Shown here: positions 54,734 to 63,966 of the stretch, in pieces
Position numbering within the stretch: the first letter of the stretch is position 1
Layout: each line of letters starts with the position of its first letter
DNA from: Thalassospira sp. MCCC 1A01148
GTDB taxonomy: Bacteria; Pseudomonadota; Alphaproteobacteria; Rhodospirillales; Thalassospiraceae
Assembly: GCF_001613795.1 (NCBI RefSeq)
Contig: NZ_LPVZ01000020.1
Coordinates: forward strand, 1,240,001 to 1,304,000
Direction of reading: 5' to 3'
Length of the DNA: 64,000 nucleotides
Made by a program: the position numbers and the translations under genes
The notes under the pieces: model-generated
What the model saw: only the letters and a program-made list of their open reading frames with translations
What the model was told of the DNA's origin: nothing
Databases searched by the model: none

Positions 54734-55666
54734 TTAGGGACCAATGCCGTTCAAATCGACGCAGCTCACACCATTATTATCAAGATCAAGCATCGCCTTG
54801 AGAAACGAGCTTTCCAGATTGGTCGATAATCCGTTCTGACGCCGGTTTTCGACAAAGAAACCATTGGTTTTAAAGGTATCGAGCCGGGTCTGGAGTTTTG
54901 CGATATCACTGTCTGGCACATCGCCGCTGATCGCGATGTAAAGGTAACAGGTGCGATACGGCAAGGCGCCGGCCACATCCGGGACCGGCGTGTCGGGATT
55001 TTCGGTGCGGGCCTGATCAATATAGTGGCGCAGGATATTGCCACCGATCGCGATCAGATCCACGCGATCAGCCATCATCATCGGCAACAGCAATTCTTCA
55101 CGCGGAACCATGACAAGCTGTTCGGCCCCGCGCATGCGCAAATATGCCTCGCGCGCAGAGCCAAGCAAAACGCCAATCCGGGCATCGCGCAGAAGCGTTT
55201 CAAACGCGATGTCTGGCCAACCCTTGTTTTCAAAACCGTAAAGTTTCCAGATTGTTCGACTGACCGGGCCAACCCATTTGAAAACGTCCTCGCGATAGTC
55301 CACACGCGTTGTTGGATAGATCACATGACCCGCCTCGCGGTCGGCAATTTCCATCTGCCGTTTCCACGGCATTTGGGGCACGAATTCGATATCAAGGCCG
55401 CTTTGGGTGAACAGTTCGATGGCAAGATTGTCGAAATAGCCCGGTTCCGGCCTACCGGATGCGCCTGCACGCGCACTTTCCGACAAATGAATGACATATG
55501 TGCCGTCAAATGCAGTGTTGCCGGATATGTCTTTGGCCCCGGCATCGTCGGCTTTGGCCGGTACAATATTTAGAACGGTCGTAAAGAACAGGGCAATGGC
55601 AAGGCCGGGGACGCATTTTTTGAAATGCTGTGGGAAACACACATTCGGCCACTGCCATTTTCCCAT
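54734..55666 (-). CDS. Periplasmic substrate-binding-like protein (SBP family 3)
   Basis: 310 residues with a hydrophobic N-terminal signal (CVPGLAIALFFTTVLNIVPAKA). The mature domain resembles family 3 solute-binding proteins: FDNLAIELFTQSGLDIEFV, QMEIADREAGHVIYPTTR and KWVGPVSRTIWKLYGF. No permease or ATPase gene is adjacent, so it may act alone as a sensor or with a distant transporter. It sits between smr and dnaQ, separated from both by gaps, which is not a common arrangement. Two cysteines near the C terminus (YRTCYLY and GVSCVDL) could form a disulfide. Confidence 0.8.
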   Translation of the reverse strand: MGKWQWPNVCFPQHFKKCVPGLAIALFFTTVLNIVPAKADDAGAKDISGNTAFDGTYVIHLSESARAGASGRPEPGYFDNLAIELFTQSGLDIEFVPQMPWKRQMEIADREAGHVIYPTTRVDYREDVFKWVGPVSRTIWKLYGFENKGWPDIAFETLLRDARIGVLLGSAREAYLRMRGAEQLVMVPREELLLPMMMADRVDLIAIGGNILRHYIDQARTENPDTPVPDVAGALPYRTCYLYIAISGDVPDSDIAKLQTRLDTFKTNGFFVENRRQNGLSTNLESSFLKAMLDLDNNGVSCVDLNGIGP

Positions 55667-55667
55667 C

Positions 55668-56381
55668 TTATGCCTCTTGTTTTCCTAGCCACAGGGCGTC
55701 TTTGATCTTGGCTTCAACATAGGCCCTGTGGGCGGTGAGCTCTTGTTCGCTGATCACGTGCGGCCTTGGTTCCAGCCGGTTGCCACGCGGGCCCAGAACC
55801 CGGCGACCGCCGTTTTCATCATCCTGATCGCCGTTCAAGGCGTTGGGATCAAGCGACAGGCCATGCTGACGGCCCCCCAGCAGTTCGAGATAGACCTGGG
55901 CCAACAGATCGGAGTCAAGCAGGGCTCCGTGAAGGGTACGGTTGGAGTTGTCGATCTTGAACCGGCGGCACAGCGCATCAAGGCTGACCGGGGATCCGGG
56001 GAATTTCTTGCGCGCCATCTGAACGGTATCAAGGGCGCGTTCCATGGCAATGCGCGGTTTGTTCAGCCATTCAAGTTCCGCATTCAGGAACTTCATATCA
56101 AAGCTGGCATTGTGAATGACCAGAACCGAATCATCGCCAATAAACTCGATGAAATCATCGGCGACCTCGGCAAAGACCGGCTGCTCTTTGAGGAAGTCAT
56201 CACCCAGACCGTGCACGTCGAATGCCTCTTTGGGCATGGGGCGCTGGGGATTGATGTACTGGTGATACTGACGGCCTGTCGGCATGTGATTGATCAGTTC
56301 GATACAACCGATTTCGACCAGTCTGTGGTCAGCATAGGGATCAAGGCCGGTGGTCTCGGTATCGAGGACAATCTCACGCAT
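55668..56381 (-). CDS. dnaQ: DNA polymerase III epsilon subunit (3'-5' exonuclease)
   Basis: 237 residues with the DEDDh exonuclease motifs: Exo I MREIVLDTETTGLD with Asp7 and Glu9, Exo II VLVIHNASFDMKFL, Exo III HGALLDSDLLAQVY. The C-terminal 50 residues bind the polymerase alpha subunit in this family. It proofreads replication. It ends one base before the start of the downstream binding-protein gene region and begins 18 bases after coaE, so coaE-dnaQ is an operon. Confidence 0.96.
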   Translation of the reverse strand: MREIVLDTETTGLDPYADHRLVEIGCIELINHMPTGRQYHQYINPQRPMPKEAFDVHGLGDDFLKEQPVFAEVADDFIEFIGDDSVLVIHNASFDMKFLNAELEWLNKPRIAMERALDTVQMARKKFPGSPVSLDALCRRFKIDNSNRTLHGALLDSDLLAQVYLELLGGRQHGLSLDPNALNGDQDDENGGRRVLGPRGNRLEPRPHVISEQELTAHRAYVEAKIKDALWLGKQEA

Positions 56382-56399
56382 GTATTCTGGGTCCAGTGA

Positions 56400-56984
56400 T
56401 CAACTGAGTTGGTCAATAATGCCCTGAATACATTGAAAAGTCACTGCGCGTCCCAAGCCGGTCGGGATGATGAAGTCAGCGCGCTTTCGCTTTTCAGTAT
56501 CAGGCATCTGTTTGGACAGAATGGCGGAAAATTTTGCATCCGTCATCCCCTCTCGCGAAAGAACACGCTGACGTTGAACAAACCCGGGCGCGGTCACAAC
56601 CGCGACATGATCGCAGCGTTTTTCACCGGATGTCTCATATAAAAGCGGAATATCAAGAACAACCAGTTTGCGCCCCAGACGGCGCTGTTTGGCAAGAAAG
56701 CGGTTTTCGGCCGCGCGCACCAATGGATGCAAAATGGTTTCAAGCTTTTTGAGAACCGCCGGATCAGCAAAGGCGATCTTGCCCAAGGCCTGTCGATCAA
56801 TCCGGCCATCAGTGATCACATCGGGGAAAGCTGCGGCAATCGGATCAAAGCCCAAACCATCTGGCGCCATCAATTCGTGGATACTGGCATCGGCATCGTG
56901 AACCGGCACACCAAGGGTGCGAAACATCGCCGCCGCGGTTGATTTGCCCATTCCGATGGAGCCGGTTAACCCAAGAATTTTCAT
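56400..56984 (-). CDS. coaE: Dephospho-CoA kinase
   Basis: 194 residues. The P-loop GSIGMGKST is at residues 8-16, and GVPVHDADASIHELM and HPLVRAAENRFL are CoaE signatures. It phosphorylates dephospho-CoA to finish coenzyme A synthesis. It lies 21 bases downstream of aroE and 18 bases upstream of dnaQ. The maf-aroE-coaE-dnaQ order is conserved in alphaproteobacteria next to the origin. Confidence 0.96.
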   Translation of the reverse strand: MKILGLTGSIGMGKSTAAAMFRTLGVPVHDADASIHELMAPDGLGFDPIAAAFPDVITDGRIDRQALGKIAFADPAVLKKLETILHPLVRAAENRFLAKQRRLGRKLVVLDIPLLYETSGEKRCDHVAVVTAPGFVQRQRVLSREGMTDAKFSAILSKQMPDTEKRKRADFIIPTGLGRAVTFQCIQGIIDQLS

Positions 56985-57005
56985 GTTAAGATTACCCTTC
57001 GGATC

Positions 57006-57872
57006 TTAATATGGCGAAAGTACGAAGTCGCGCAGTTCCTGGGTCACTTCCGGATCAATGCCGAACCAACGATGGAATCCCGGTCGTGCCTGATGGAGCA
57101 ACATGCCAAGGCCATCGACAATCGGATTGCCGCGTTCCCTGGCCTGCGCCAAAAGATCCGTCATCAGCGGCGCATAGACAATATCAGTCACAAGGGCGGT
57201 TTGCGGCAAACCGGCCAGATCAATCTCAAGTGCGGGCTGACCAACCATGCCAAGGCTTGTCGTGTTCACAACAAGTGATGCGCCGTCCAGCGCATCGGGG
57301 GAAAGTGGCCAGTCCACAACCTTGATCCTTGGATCATTCATCTCAGCGGCCAGGTCTTCGGCGCGTTTGCGGGTCCGGTTGGCCAGACGGATTTCCGGAC
57401 TACCTTCATCAAGCAAGGCGACAAGCACCGCACGGCACGCACCGCCTGCCCCAAGCACCACCGCCGGACCACTGGCAAAAGCAATTTCCGGGGCGACTTG
57501 CCGAAGGTTTTCGATAAAGCCAAAGCCGTCCGTATTGTCGCCCAGAAGACGACCATCCTTGGCGAAGGTCACAGTATTGACCGCCCCGATGCGCCGCGCG
57601 CGATCAGAAAGCTCATCACATTGGGGCATCGCCATTTCCTTTTGCGGAATGGTGACATTGACCCCGGAAAAACCCAGATCACGCAAGGAAATCAAGGCTG
57701 CCTGAAAGTTTTTCGGCTCTACGGGCAGTGGCATATAGCAACCATCAATGCCGTATTTTGCCAGCCAGTAACCATGCAAACGTGGTGATTTCGAATGCGA
57801 TACCGGCCAGCCCATTACGCCCGCCAGGCGCGAGGTTCCGGTCAGGGTGCGATAGGTGTGATGCGGAGTCAT
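57006..57872 (-). CDS. aroE: Shikimate dehydrogenase (NADP+)
   Basis: 288 residues. VMGWPVSHSKSPRLHGYWL binds shikimate, VNVTIPQKEMAM has the catalytic Lys, NTDGFGFIENL the paired Asp, and VVLGAGGACRAVLVAL the NADP site with NRTRKRAEDLA. It reduces 3-dehydroshikimate in aromatic amino acid synthesis. It follows maf after about 54 bases and precedes coaE closely. Confidence 0.97.
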   Translation of the reverse strand: MTPHHTYRTLTGTSRLAGVMGWPVSHSKSPRLHGYWLAKYGIDGCYMPLPVEPKNFQAALISLRDLGFSGVNVTIPQKEMAMPQCDELSDRARRIGAVNTVTFAKDGRLLGDNTDGFGFIENLRQVAPEIAFASGPAVVLGAGGACRAVLVALLDEGSPEIRLANRTRKRAEDLAAEMNDPRIKVVDWPLSPDALDGASLVVNTTSLGMVGQPALEIDLAGLPQTALVTDIVYAPLMTDLLAQARERGNPIVDGLGMLLHQARPGFHRWFGIDPEVTQELRDFVLSPY

Positions 57873-57926
57873 CGAACGATATTTCCTGCCTGAATGCTTT
57901 GTATCAGTTGGGTATCAGTTGGATTT

Positions 57927-58532
57927 TTATGCTTTTAGAACGCCATGATCGCGCAAGAAGCCGATCAGCGGCAAGAGCGGCATGCCCAGAACCGTGAAGT
58001 AATCGCCGCGCACCTCGGTAAAGAGCTGCGCGCCCAGACCTTCAAGCTGATAGCCACCGACACAGTGATAAATCTCCTCACCCGCGGCATCGAGGTATTC
58101 TTCGAGCCATTCATCGGTGAAGTTGCGCACGGTAAGGTGGGCGGTATCAATCGTGCCCCAGATGCGCGAGCCTTCCTTATATATAACAGCGGCCGAAACC
58201 AGCTTGTGACTTTTGCCGCGCAGCGACAAAAGCTGTGCGCGGGTGTTGTCACGGTCCATCGGCTTGTCAAACCAGATGCCATTGCATTCCAGCATCTGAT
58301 CGGCAGCAATCACGATGGCATCAGGTTGCTGGCGATACATGCGAAGCGCCTTCATTTCCGCAAGCGTCTCTGCGGCTTCGGCCGCCGTTGCGCCTTCGGC
58401 CTTCATCGCCTGTTTATAGCCATCCTCGTCAATCATCGAGGCGACGGCTTCGCATTCAACACCGGCATCGGCCAGCATTTTGTGACGGGCCTTGCTGCTG
58501 GATGCGAGAATAAGACGATGGGTATTGGGCAT
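57927..58532 (-). CDS. maf: Maf-type nucleoside triphosphate pyrophosphatase
   Basis: 201 residues starting at the ATG at 58532 (MPNTHRLILASSSKARHKML); the frame is open upstream, but that sequence is unrelated. RLILASSSKARHKMLADAG, AIVIAADQMLECNG and YFTVLGMPLLPLIGFL are Maf landmarks. It hydrolyses modified or canonical NTPs to monophosphates. Between this gene and the PPDK-regulator gene are 46 bases, so they are probably cotranscribed. Confidence 0.93.
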   Translation of the reverse strand: MPNTHRLILASSSKARHKMLADAGVECEAVASMIDEDGYKQAMKAEGATAAEAAETLAEMKALRMYRQQPDAIVIAADQMLECNGIWFDKPMDRDNTRAQLLSLRGKSHKLVSAAVIYKEGSRIWGTIDTAHLTVRNFTDEWLEEYLDAAGEEIYHCVGGYQLEGLGAQLFTEVRGDYFTVLGMPLLPLIGFLRDHGVLKA

Positions 58533-58578
58533 GGCTTTATCCTGATTGAGAGCGCGACTTCGTTTACGGGCCGCGCTT

Positions 58579-59403
58579 CTAGTGACCGCGCCGGTCATAC
58601 ATGGTTGATAAGATGATGGCCGCGGTTTCCTCGATGGAGCGACGGGTGACATTAATGATCTTCCAGCCGCGTTCGGTAAAGTACCGGCGTGCCTGGTGGA
58701 CTTCATCACGCACCGCGACCGGATCAACATAATCGCCGCCCTCGCCGCGTTCGATCTGGCGCAGGCGGTTTTTACGGATCGAGACCAGCTGATCAACATC
58801 CTTGATCAGACCGACCACCAGCGGTTTTTTAAGCCCGTCAAGTTCCGGCGGCAATGGACAGCCCGGCACGAACGGAATATTCGCCGTTTTGATGCCGCGA
58901 TTGGCCAGATAGACAGATGTCGGTGTTTTTGACGTACGCGAGACACCGACAATCACCACATCGGCTTCTTCCAGATCCCAGCCCGATTGCCCGTCATCAT
59001 GCGACAGGGTGTAATCGATCGCCTCGATCCGGCTGAAATATTCCTCGTCCATCTTGTGAAGCGCGCCGGTCCGGCCGTGCGATTGCTGCCCCAGATAACC
59101 GGCCATCATGGTCACCGTATTATCAAGCACGTGGCTGTGCGGCACCTGCAAGCGACGACAGCCTTCTTCGAGCTTGCGGCGGATGTCCTTGTCAAACACC
59201 GTATAAAGAACAATTCCCGGATTGCGTTCGATATCGGCCAAGACACGCGCCAGCTGTGCGTCGGTTCGGATCAGCGACCAGACATGTTCATGGGCACGCA
59301 CATCGGGAAACTGCGCAACACAGGCACGCGCGATGCCATCAACGGTTTCCCCGGTTGAATCCGAGACCAGATGAAGATGGAAAATTTTGTCCGTCCCGAC
59401 CAT
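58579..59403 (-). CDS. PPDK/PEP-synthase regulatory kinase-phosphorylase
   Basis: 274 residues of the DUF299 family: HLHLVSDSTGETVDGIARACVAQF at the N terminus and the P-loop GVSRTSKT at 153-160. The enzyme uses ADP or Pi to switch pyruvate phosphate dikinase or PEP synthase off and on. The target cannot be determined here. It is the leftward gene flanking the origin; RP001, the gene next to the origin in Rickettsia, may be its counterpart, but I am recalling that rather than checking it. Confidence 0.93.
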   Translation of the reverse strand: MVGTDKIFHLHLVSDSTGETVDGIARACVAQFPDVRAHEHVWSLIRTDAQLARVLADIERNPGIVLYTVFDKDIRRKLEEGCRRLQVPHSHVLDNTVTMMAGYLGQQSHGRTGALHKMDEEYFSRIEAIDYTLSHDDGQSGWDLEEADVVIVGVSRTSKTPTSVYLANRGIKTANIPFVPGCPLPPELDGLKKPLVVGLIKDVDQLVSIRKNRLRQIERGEGGDYVDPVAVRDEVHQARRYFTERGWKIINVTRRSIEETAAIILSTMYDRRGH

Positions 59404-60096
59404 GCCTGTCCGTTTCTTTGGTCAATTTTTGATCACCAAGCGGAATCTTATCCACTTTTTGCCGACCAAACGATTTTTCAAACTTTATTCAAACAACAAT
59501 CCAGCTGTTCAAAATACCGATCACTAACCGGATGGATAAGGTTTTTATCGCAACCCGAAGTTAGCGGATCGGAGTCGGCCCTGTGGATAAATGTGGATAA
59601 CGGGTGCGACTCCGGCCCGATTTTTTCCACAGGAATTATCCTCCCACCCATACAAACTTTCTCAAGTGCTCTGTCCCGAGCGGGATAAGTGCCAAATTTT
59701 TCCCGTAATAACAGGGATAAGAATGCAAAAACCAGACTTATTCACCTTATCCCCATTATTCAAAAACGTCTTTTCCCAAGGCAGAGTCCGGGAGTCGGTC
59801 GGAGTCGTACACAGTTTTCCCCAAGACCGGTTGAGATGAATCATTTTTCCCGAGTCGGAATGTGAATAAACTGTGCGTGAAATTTAATCCCTGTTATCCA
59901 CAGGGAACTACTCACAAACAACATCCTTTTTTATTAAATAAGGTTTTGTTAGGCAGGACGTGGAAAACGTTCGGGCAAAGGCCCCAGGACAAAATTCACG
60001 AAATCACAAAACCGGCTCCGGCACCTTCTGACGATCCGTTCAGAACCGGAACCAAGCTTTAAAAAAAGCGATCGGGACAGAGAAACAGGAAACCAG
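59404..60096. other. oriC: Predicted chromosomal replication origin (oriC)
   Basis: 693 bases, A+T-rich, without a gene, between the DUF299 gene and hemE. Exact DnaA boxes are two tandem inverted copies at 59582-59590 and 59592-59600, one at 59894-59902 (TTATCCACA) and TTATTCACA at 59861-59869 (reverse). Near matches are at 59448-59456, 59623-59631, 59738-59746 and 59748-59756. The run from about 59925 to 59955 is very A+T-rich and could be the unwinding element. The hemE-adjacent position matches the Caulobacter and Rickettsia origins. Confidence 0.88.
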
Positions 60097-61137
60097 ATGC
60101 CCAACACCCAGAAGACCTTCTTGCGTGCCCTTGCCGGTGAAACCTTGCCTGTACCGCCGATCTGGCTGATGCGTCAGGCAGGTCGCTATTTGCCAGAATA
60201 CCGCGCCACCCGCGCAGAAGCAGGCTCTTTTCTTGATCTTTGCTATAATCCTGATCTTGCTTGCGAAGTTACGCTCCAGCCCCTTCGGCGCTATGACTTC
60301 GATGCGGCGATATTGTTCTCCGATATCCTCGTTATACCGCAGGCACTGGGTCAGCATTTGGCATTCAAGCAGGGTGAAGGCCCACAGCTTGAGGCCATCA
60401 GAGATGCTTCAGGCCTTGGCAAGCTTTCGGTTGAAGGCATTCATGACACGCTTGGCCCGATCTACGAGACGGTTTCAAAGCTTTCACACGCCATCCCGTC
60501 AAGCACAGCACTGATCGGCTTTGCCGGTGCGCCCTGGACCGTTGCGACCTATATGGTCGAGGGCAAGGGATCCAAGGACTTCCCGAATATCCGCCGCTTT
60601 GCCTATGGCGATCCCGATGGTTTTGCCAAACTGATCGACATTCTGGTCGAGGCAACCACGCAGTACCTTCTGAAACAGGTTGAGGCAGGCGCAGAATGCA
60701 TTCAGCTGTTTGAAACTTGGGGCGGTGTTCTGTCCGAGACCGGCTTTAATCGCTGGGTGATCGAGCCGACCAAACAGATCGTTGCAAACTTGCGCGCCGT
60801 GCATCCGGATCTGCCGATTATTGGCTTCCCGCGTGGGTGTGGATTGCATCTGGTTGATTTCAAACAGAAAACCGGTGTAACCGCGGTTGGCCTTGATAGC
60901 GGGGTGAAACTGGACTGGGTGGCGGAAAACCTTCAGAAACTGGGGCCAGTACAGGGCAATCTTGACCCGATGTTGCTGATCACTGGCGGTGATCCGATGT
61001 TTGATGAAACCAAACGCATCCTTGATACGCTGGGCAAGGGGCCATTCATCTTCAACCTTGGCCATGGCATCACGCCGGAAACGCCGCCGGAACATGTTGG
61101 CCAGCTGGTGAACTTCATCCGCGATTACAAAGGATAA
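60097..61137 (+). CDS. hemE: Uroporphyrinogen decarboxylase
   Basis: 346 residues. [17 protein letters not shown] has the substrate-binding Arg26 and Arg30. [17 protein letters not shown] and [16 protein letters not shown] are typical, and [15 protein letters not shown] follows. It decarboxylates uroporphyrinogen III to coproporphyrinogen III. It is the first rightward gene off the predicted origin, the usual alphaproteobacterial position, and is followed by hemH after 199 bases. Confidence 0.97.
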   Translation: MPNTQKTFLRALAGETLPVPPIWLMRQAGRYLPEYRATRAEAGSFLDLCYNPDLACEVTLQPLRRYDFDAAILFSDILVIPQALGQHLAFKQGEGPQLEAIRDASGLGKLSVEGIHDTLGPIYETVSKLSHAIPSSTALIGFAGAPWTVATYMVEGKGSKDFPNIRRFAYGDPDGFAKLIDILVEATTQYLLKQVEAGAECIQLFETWGGVLSETGFNRWVIEPTKQIVANLRAVHPDLPIIGFPRGCGLHLVDFKQKTGVTAVGLDSGVKLDWVAENLQKLGPVQGNLDPMLLITGGDPMFDETKRILDTLGKGPFIFNLGHGITPETPPEHVGQLVNFIRDYKG

Positions 61138-61336
61138 ATGCCGGCAATTGCTGCATTTTATTTTGTGATTTTTGAAATCAATCAAATCGATTGAAAAATT
61201 CAATGCGTATAGTGGGCTAAGTTTGTTGCGCTTGGGACCTGTTTGACCAAAATAGGCCCCGGAGCGCGACGGATTTACATATATTCCGGTTTGTCGGGAA
61301 CCGGTTGAAACACGCTGTGCCATGAAGGATAGCCAA

Positions 61337-62452
61337 ATGTCCGAAACGACGCGCAAGAAACGCGCCATTGTTCTTTTCAATCTGGGTGGTCCGGACAGTC
61401 CGGCAGCCGTTGAGCCGTTTCTGTTCAACCTGTTTAACGATCCGGCGATCATCAGCCTGCCCAATCCGTTCCGGTTCTTGCTGGCCAAGCTGATTTCGCG
61501 TCGCCGTGCGCCGATTGCGCGCGAGATTTATGATCATATCGGTGGCAAATCGCCGCTTCTGGAACTGACCCAGGAGCAGGCCGATGCCTTGCAAACGGCG
61601 CTCAATGGCGAAGATGACGGTTATGAAAACCGTTGTTTTATCGCCATGCGCTATTGGAAGCCGTTTGCCGATGATACCGCAGCCGCGGTCAAGGCATGGG
61701 GGGCAGATGAACAGATTTTGCTGCCGCTTTATCCGCAATTTTCGACTACCACCAGCGGATCTTCGGTCAAGGACTGGAAACGGGCCTGTGCCAAGGTTGG
61801 CCTGACATCCCCGATCAAGACCGCATGCTGCTATCCGACCAATCCGGGCTTTATTGAGGCCTCGGCCGAGATGATCAAGGCGGGCTATGAACGCGCATGT
61901 GCCAAGACCCAAGAGCTTGGCATCGAGAAGCCGCGCATCCTGTTTTCGGCCCATGGTGTGCCAAAAGCGGTGATTACCAAGCGCGGTGATCCCTATCAGT
62001 CGCAGATCGAAAAAACATCGGCCGCCGTGGTCGAGAAAATGGCGATCGAGGGGCTGGACTGGAATGTCTGCTATCAAAGCCGGGTGGGCCCGATGGAATG
62101 GATCGGCCCATCGACCGAGGACGAGATCGAGCGTGCTGGTGCGCAAAACAAGGCAATTGTCGTTGTGCCGATTGCCTTTGTGACCGAGCATTCGGAAACC
62201 CTGGTCGAACTCGACATCGAATATGGCGAACTGGCGCATGAAAAACATGTGCCGGTCTATGAGCGTGTCCGCACGGTTTGTTCCCATCCGAAATTCATCA
62301 ACGGACTTGTTTCGGTTGTAAAACAAACCCAGGACGAGCTTGATGACAAGGGCCCCGATGACTACACGGTCGAAACGCGTGGCTGGTGGTGCCCGGATGA
62401 ACATTCCTGTGCCGTGGCCAAGCAACCCGCCCTCAAACCCGCCGGGGTCTAG
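61337..62452 (+). CDS. hemH: Ferrochelatase
   Basis: The start at 61337 (MSETTRKKRAIVLFNLGGPD) is preferred because AAGGA lies nine bases upstream; an ATG at 61322 is in frame. About 371 residues. LFSAHGVPKAVITKRGDPY carries the catalytic His, and SRVGPMEWIGPSTED is the second active-site block. It inserts Fe2+ into protoporphyrin IX. A C-terminal segment, WCPDEHSCAVAKQ, has two cysteines, so a [2Fe-2S] cluster is not obvious. Confidence 0.96.
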   Translation: MSETTRKKRAIVLFNLGGPDSPAAVEPFLFNLFNDPAIISLPNPFRFLLAKLISRRRAPIAREIYDHIGGKSPLLELTQEQADALQTALNGEDDGYENRCFIAMRYWKPFADDTAAAVKAWGADEQILLPLYPQFSTTTSGSSVKDWKRACAKVGLTSPIKTACCYPTNPGFIEASAEMIKAGYERACAKTQELGIEKPRILFSAHGVPKAVITKRGDPYQSQIEKTSAAVVEKMAIEGLDWNVCYQSRVGPMEWIGPSTEDEIERAGAQNKAIVVVPIAFVTEHSETLVELDIEYGELAHEKHVPVYERVRTVCSHPKFINGLVSVVKQTQDELDDKGPDDYTVETRGWWCPDEHSCAVAKQPALKPAGV

Positions 62453-62610
62453 ATCCCGGCCAGGGGTCTGGATCACAGTGATAACGCCAATCGGGCCGGT
62501 TCTGTTTTTGAATCGGCCTGATTGCTGTTAAGGTCTGGAAAATTTCAAAAATCTGCCGCTAACGCGGAAAACCAGCCCGATTGTGATCGCCACATCCAGA
62601 GAAGAGAGAC

Positions 62611-63039
62611 ATGGATACCTACAGCATTATCAAATCCCTGCATGTCATCAGCATGATCGCCTGGATGGCGGGTCTTCTGTATTTGCCCAGGCTTTATGTC
62701 TATCACTGTGAAGTGGAACCGGGATCAGAAGCCAGCGAGAAGTTCAAGGTGATGGAACGCCGATTGCTGCGTGCGATCATGAACCCGGCAATGATCGCGA
62801 CGTGGATTTTTGGCGGCTATCTGATCCATGCGGCCGGTGTCATGACCGAAGGCTGGTTCCACGTTAAACTGCTTTGTGTGGTTCTGTTGACCGCATCACA
62901 TATGATGATGGCGCGTTATCGCCGCGCGTTCGAGGCGGATGCCAACACGAAATCGCAGAAATTCTATCGTATTTTCAATGAAGTACCGACGATCCTGATG
63001 ATTATTGTCGTCTTCATGGTGATCGCACGGCCCTTCTGA
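62611..63039 (+). CDS. hemJ: Protoporphyrinogen oxidase HemJ
   Basis: 142 residues with about four transmembrane helices. SLHVISMIAWMAGLLYLPRLYVYH contains the conserved His and the YLPR motif, and YRRAFEADANTKSQKFYRIFNEVP is the signature end region. HemJ oxidises protoporphyrinogen IX and is widespread in alphaproteobacteria that lack HemG and HemY. It ends the hemE-hemH-hemJ run. Confidence 0.93.
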   Translation: MDTYSIIKSLHVISMIAWMAGLLYLPRLYVYHCEVEPGSEASEKFKVMERRLLRAIMNPAMIATWIFGGYLIHAAGVMTEGWFHVKLLCVVLLTASHMMMARYRRAFEADANTKSQKFYRIFNEVPTILMIIVVFMVIARPF

Positions 63040-63105
63040 TCGCACGCCCTTCTGATCGTGAGTGCCTGGCGGGCCACCCGCAAAAAAACGTTTCGATTTT
63101 AAAAT

Positions 63106-63137
63106 AAAAAGGCCGCCAAACTGGCGGCCTTTCTTTT
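63106..63137. terminator. Bidirectional terminator between hemJ and secB
   Basis: GGCCGCCA and TGGCGGCC pair over AAC, with TTTCTTTT on one side and an A-run on the other. Confidence 0.88.
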
Positions 63138-63180
63138 ATACCGTTTTGGTATCGAACCAAAAACTGGGATGTGGGGTCAA

Positions 63181-63678
63181 TCAGGCGTTTCCAGCCGGCT
63201 GACCTTCCATCTTTTTGGCGAATTTCTTGCGGAAAAGATCAGCAAAATCAATCTGCTGCATCATCAGCGGCGGGAAGCCACCGTCTGCGGTCAGGTCTGA
63301 GACGATCTTGCGGACATACGGGAACAGCAGGCGCGGGACTTCGATCATCAGCACCGGCAGGCGGTGTTCGTCAGACACATTGAGCGTCACGACACAACCA
63401 TACTGAAGTTCGGCAATGAAGGCCACCTTGTCGCCAACGTCGGCTTTGACATTGATCTTGATGGTGACTTCGTGAAGTTTCTGGTCCTGAGTGGTGCGGG
63501 CCTCGACATCAACATCGATATTGATTTTCGGCTGCTGCTGCAGGGCAACGCTTTCCGGTGCGTTCGGGTTTTCGAACGACAGATCCTTGATGTACTGGGT
63601 ATGGATCGTGATCGGGTTTGCCGGCTGCTGCTGTTGGTCTGCAGCGCCTTCTGCACCGGTGGTATTCTCGTCGGCCAT
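63181..63678 (-). CDS. secB: Protein-export chaperone SecB
   Basis: 165 residues: ITIHTQYIKDLSFENPNAP is the SecB opening, then INIDVDVEARTTQDQKLHEVTIKINV and ELQYGCVVTLNV strands, and LLFPYVRKIVSDLTADGGFPPLMMQQIDFADLF helices, cited here by parts. It holds precursors unfolded for SecA. A short Gln-rich linker (DQQQQPANP) precedes the domain. In alphaproteobacteria it is usually near the origin with fxsA and tim44 genes. Confidence 0.97.
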   Translation of the reverse strand: MADENTTGAEGAADQQQQPANPITIHTQYIKDLSFENPNAPESVALQQQPKINIDVDVEARTTQDQKLHEVTIKINVKADVGDKVAFIAELQYGCVVTLNVSDEHRLPVLMIEVPRLLFPYVRKIVSDLTADGGFPPLMMQQIDFADLFRKKFAKKMEGQPAGNA

Positions 63679-63908
63679 TAAAGTCTAGCTCCCTTACAGG
63701 TCATTTGGTCTTGATCAGAAAAAAGCTTTCAGCTTCGTCATCAGACCTTGCTGAAATGCTTGTTACTGACGCCGCCTCATCGCGGCAGATGAATTGGACT
63801 TGTTGGCCTAGCACGTCTGACAAAGACGGGCAAGCCAATCAGAGGGCGCGCAAAGCCCTTATTTCTGCGGGTTTGCCTGATGTAATCAGCGACAAGAGCG
63901 CCGAAAAC

Positions 63909-63945
63909 AAAGAAGGTTGACCGAACATCTCGGCCAACCTTCTGA
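63909..63945 (-). terminator. Terminator of a leftward gene beyond the right edge
   Basis: AGAAGGTTG..CCG and CGG..CAACCTTCT form a long stem; leftward it continues into TTTGTTTTC. Confidence 0.7.
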
Positions 63946-63966
63946 TTTTGTGATTTTCCTGTGAAT

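Noticed and set aside
61217-62476. A 419-residue leftward frame opposite hemH
   Set aside because: Antisense of ferrochelatase, with no recognisable domain.
63618-63920. A 100-residue rightward frame over the secB start
   Set aside because: It overlaps the secB 5' end and has no coding signature.
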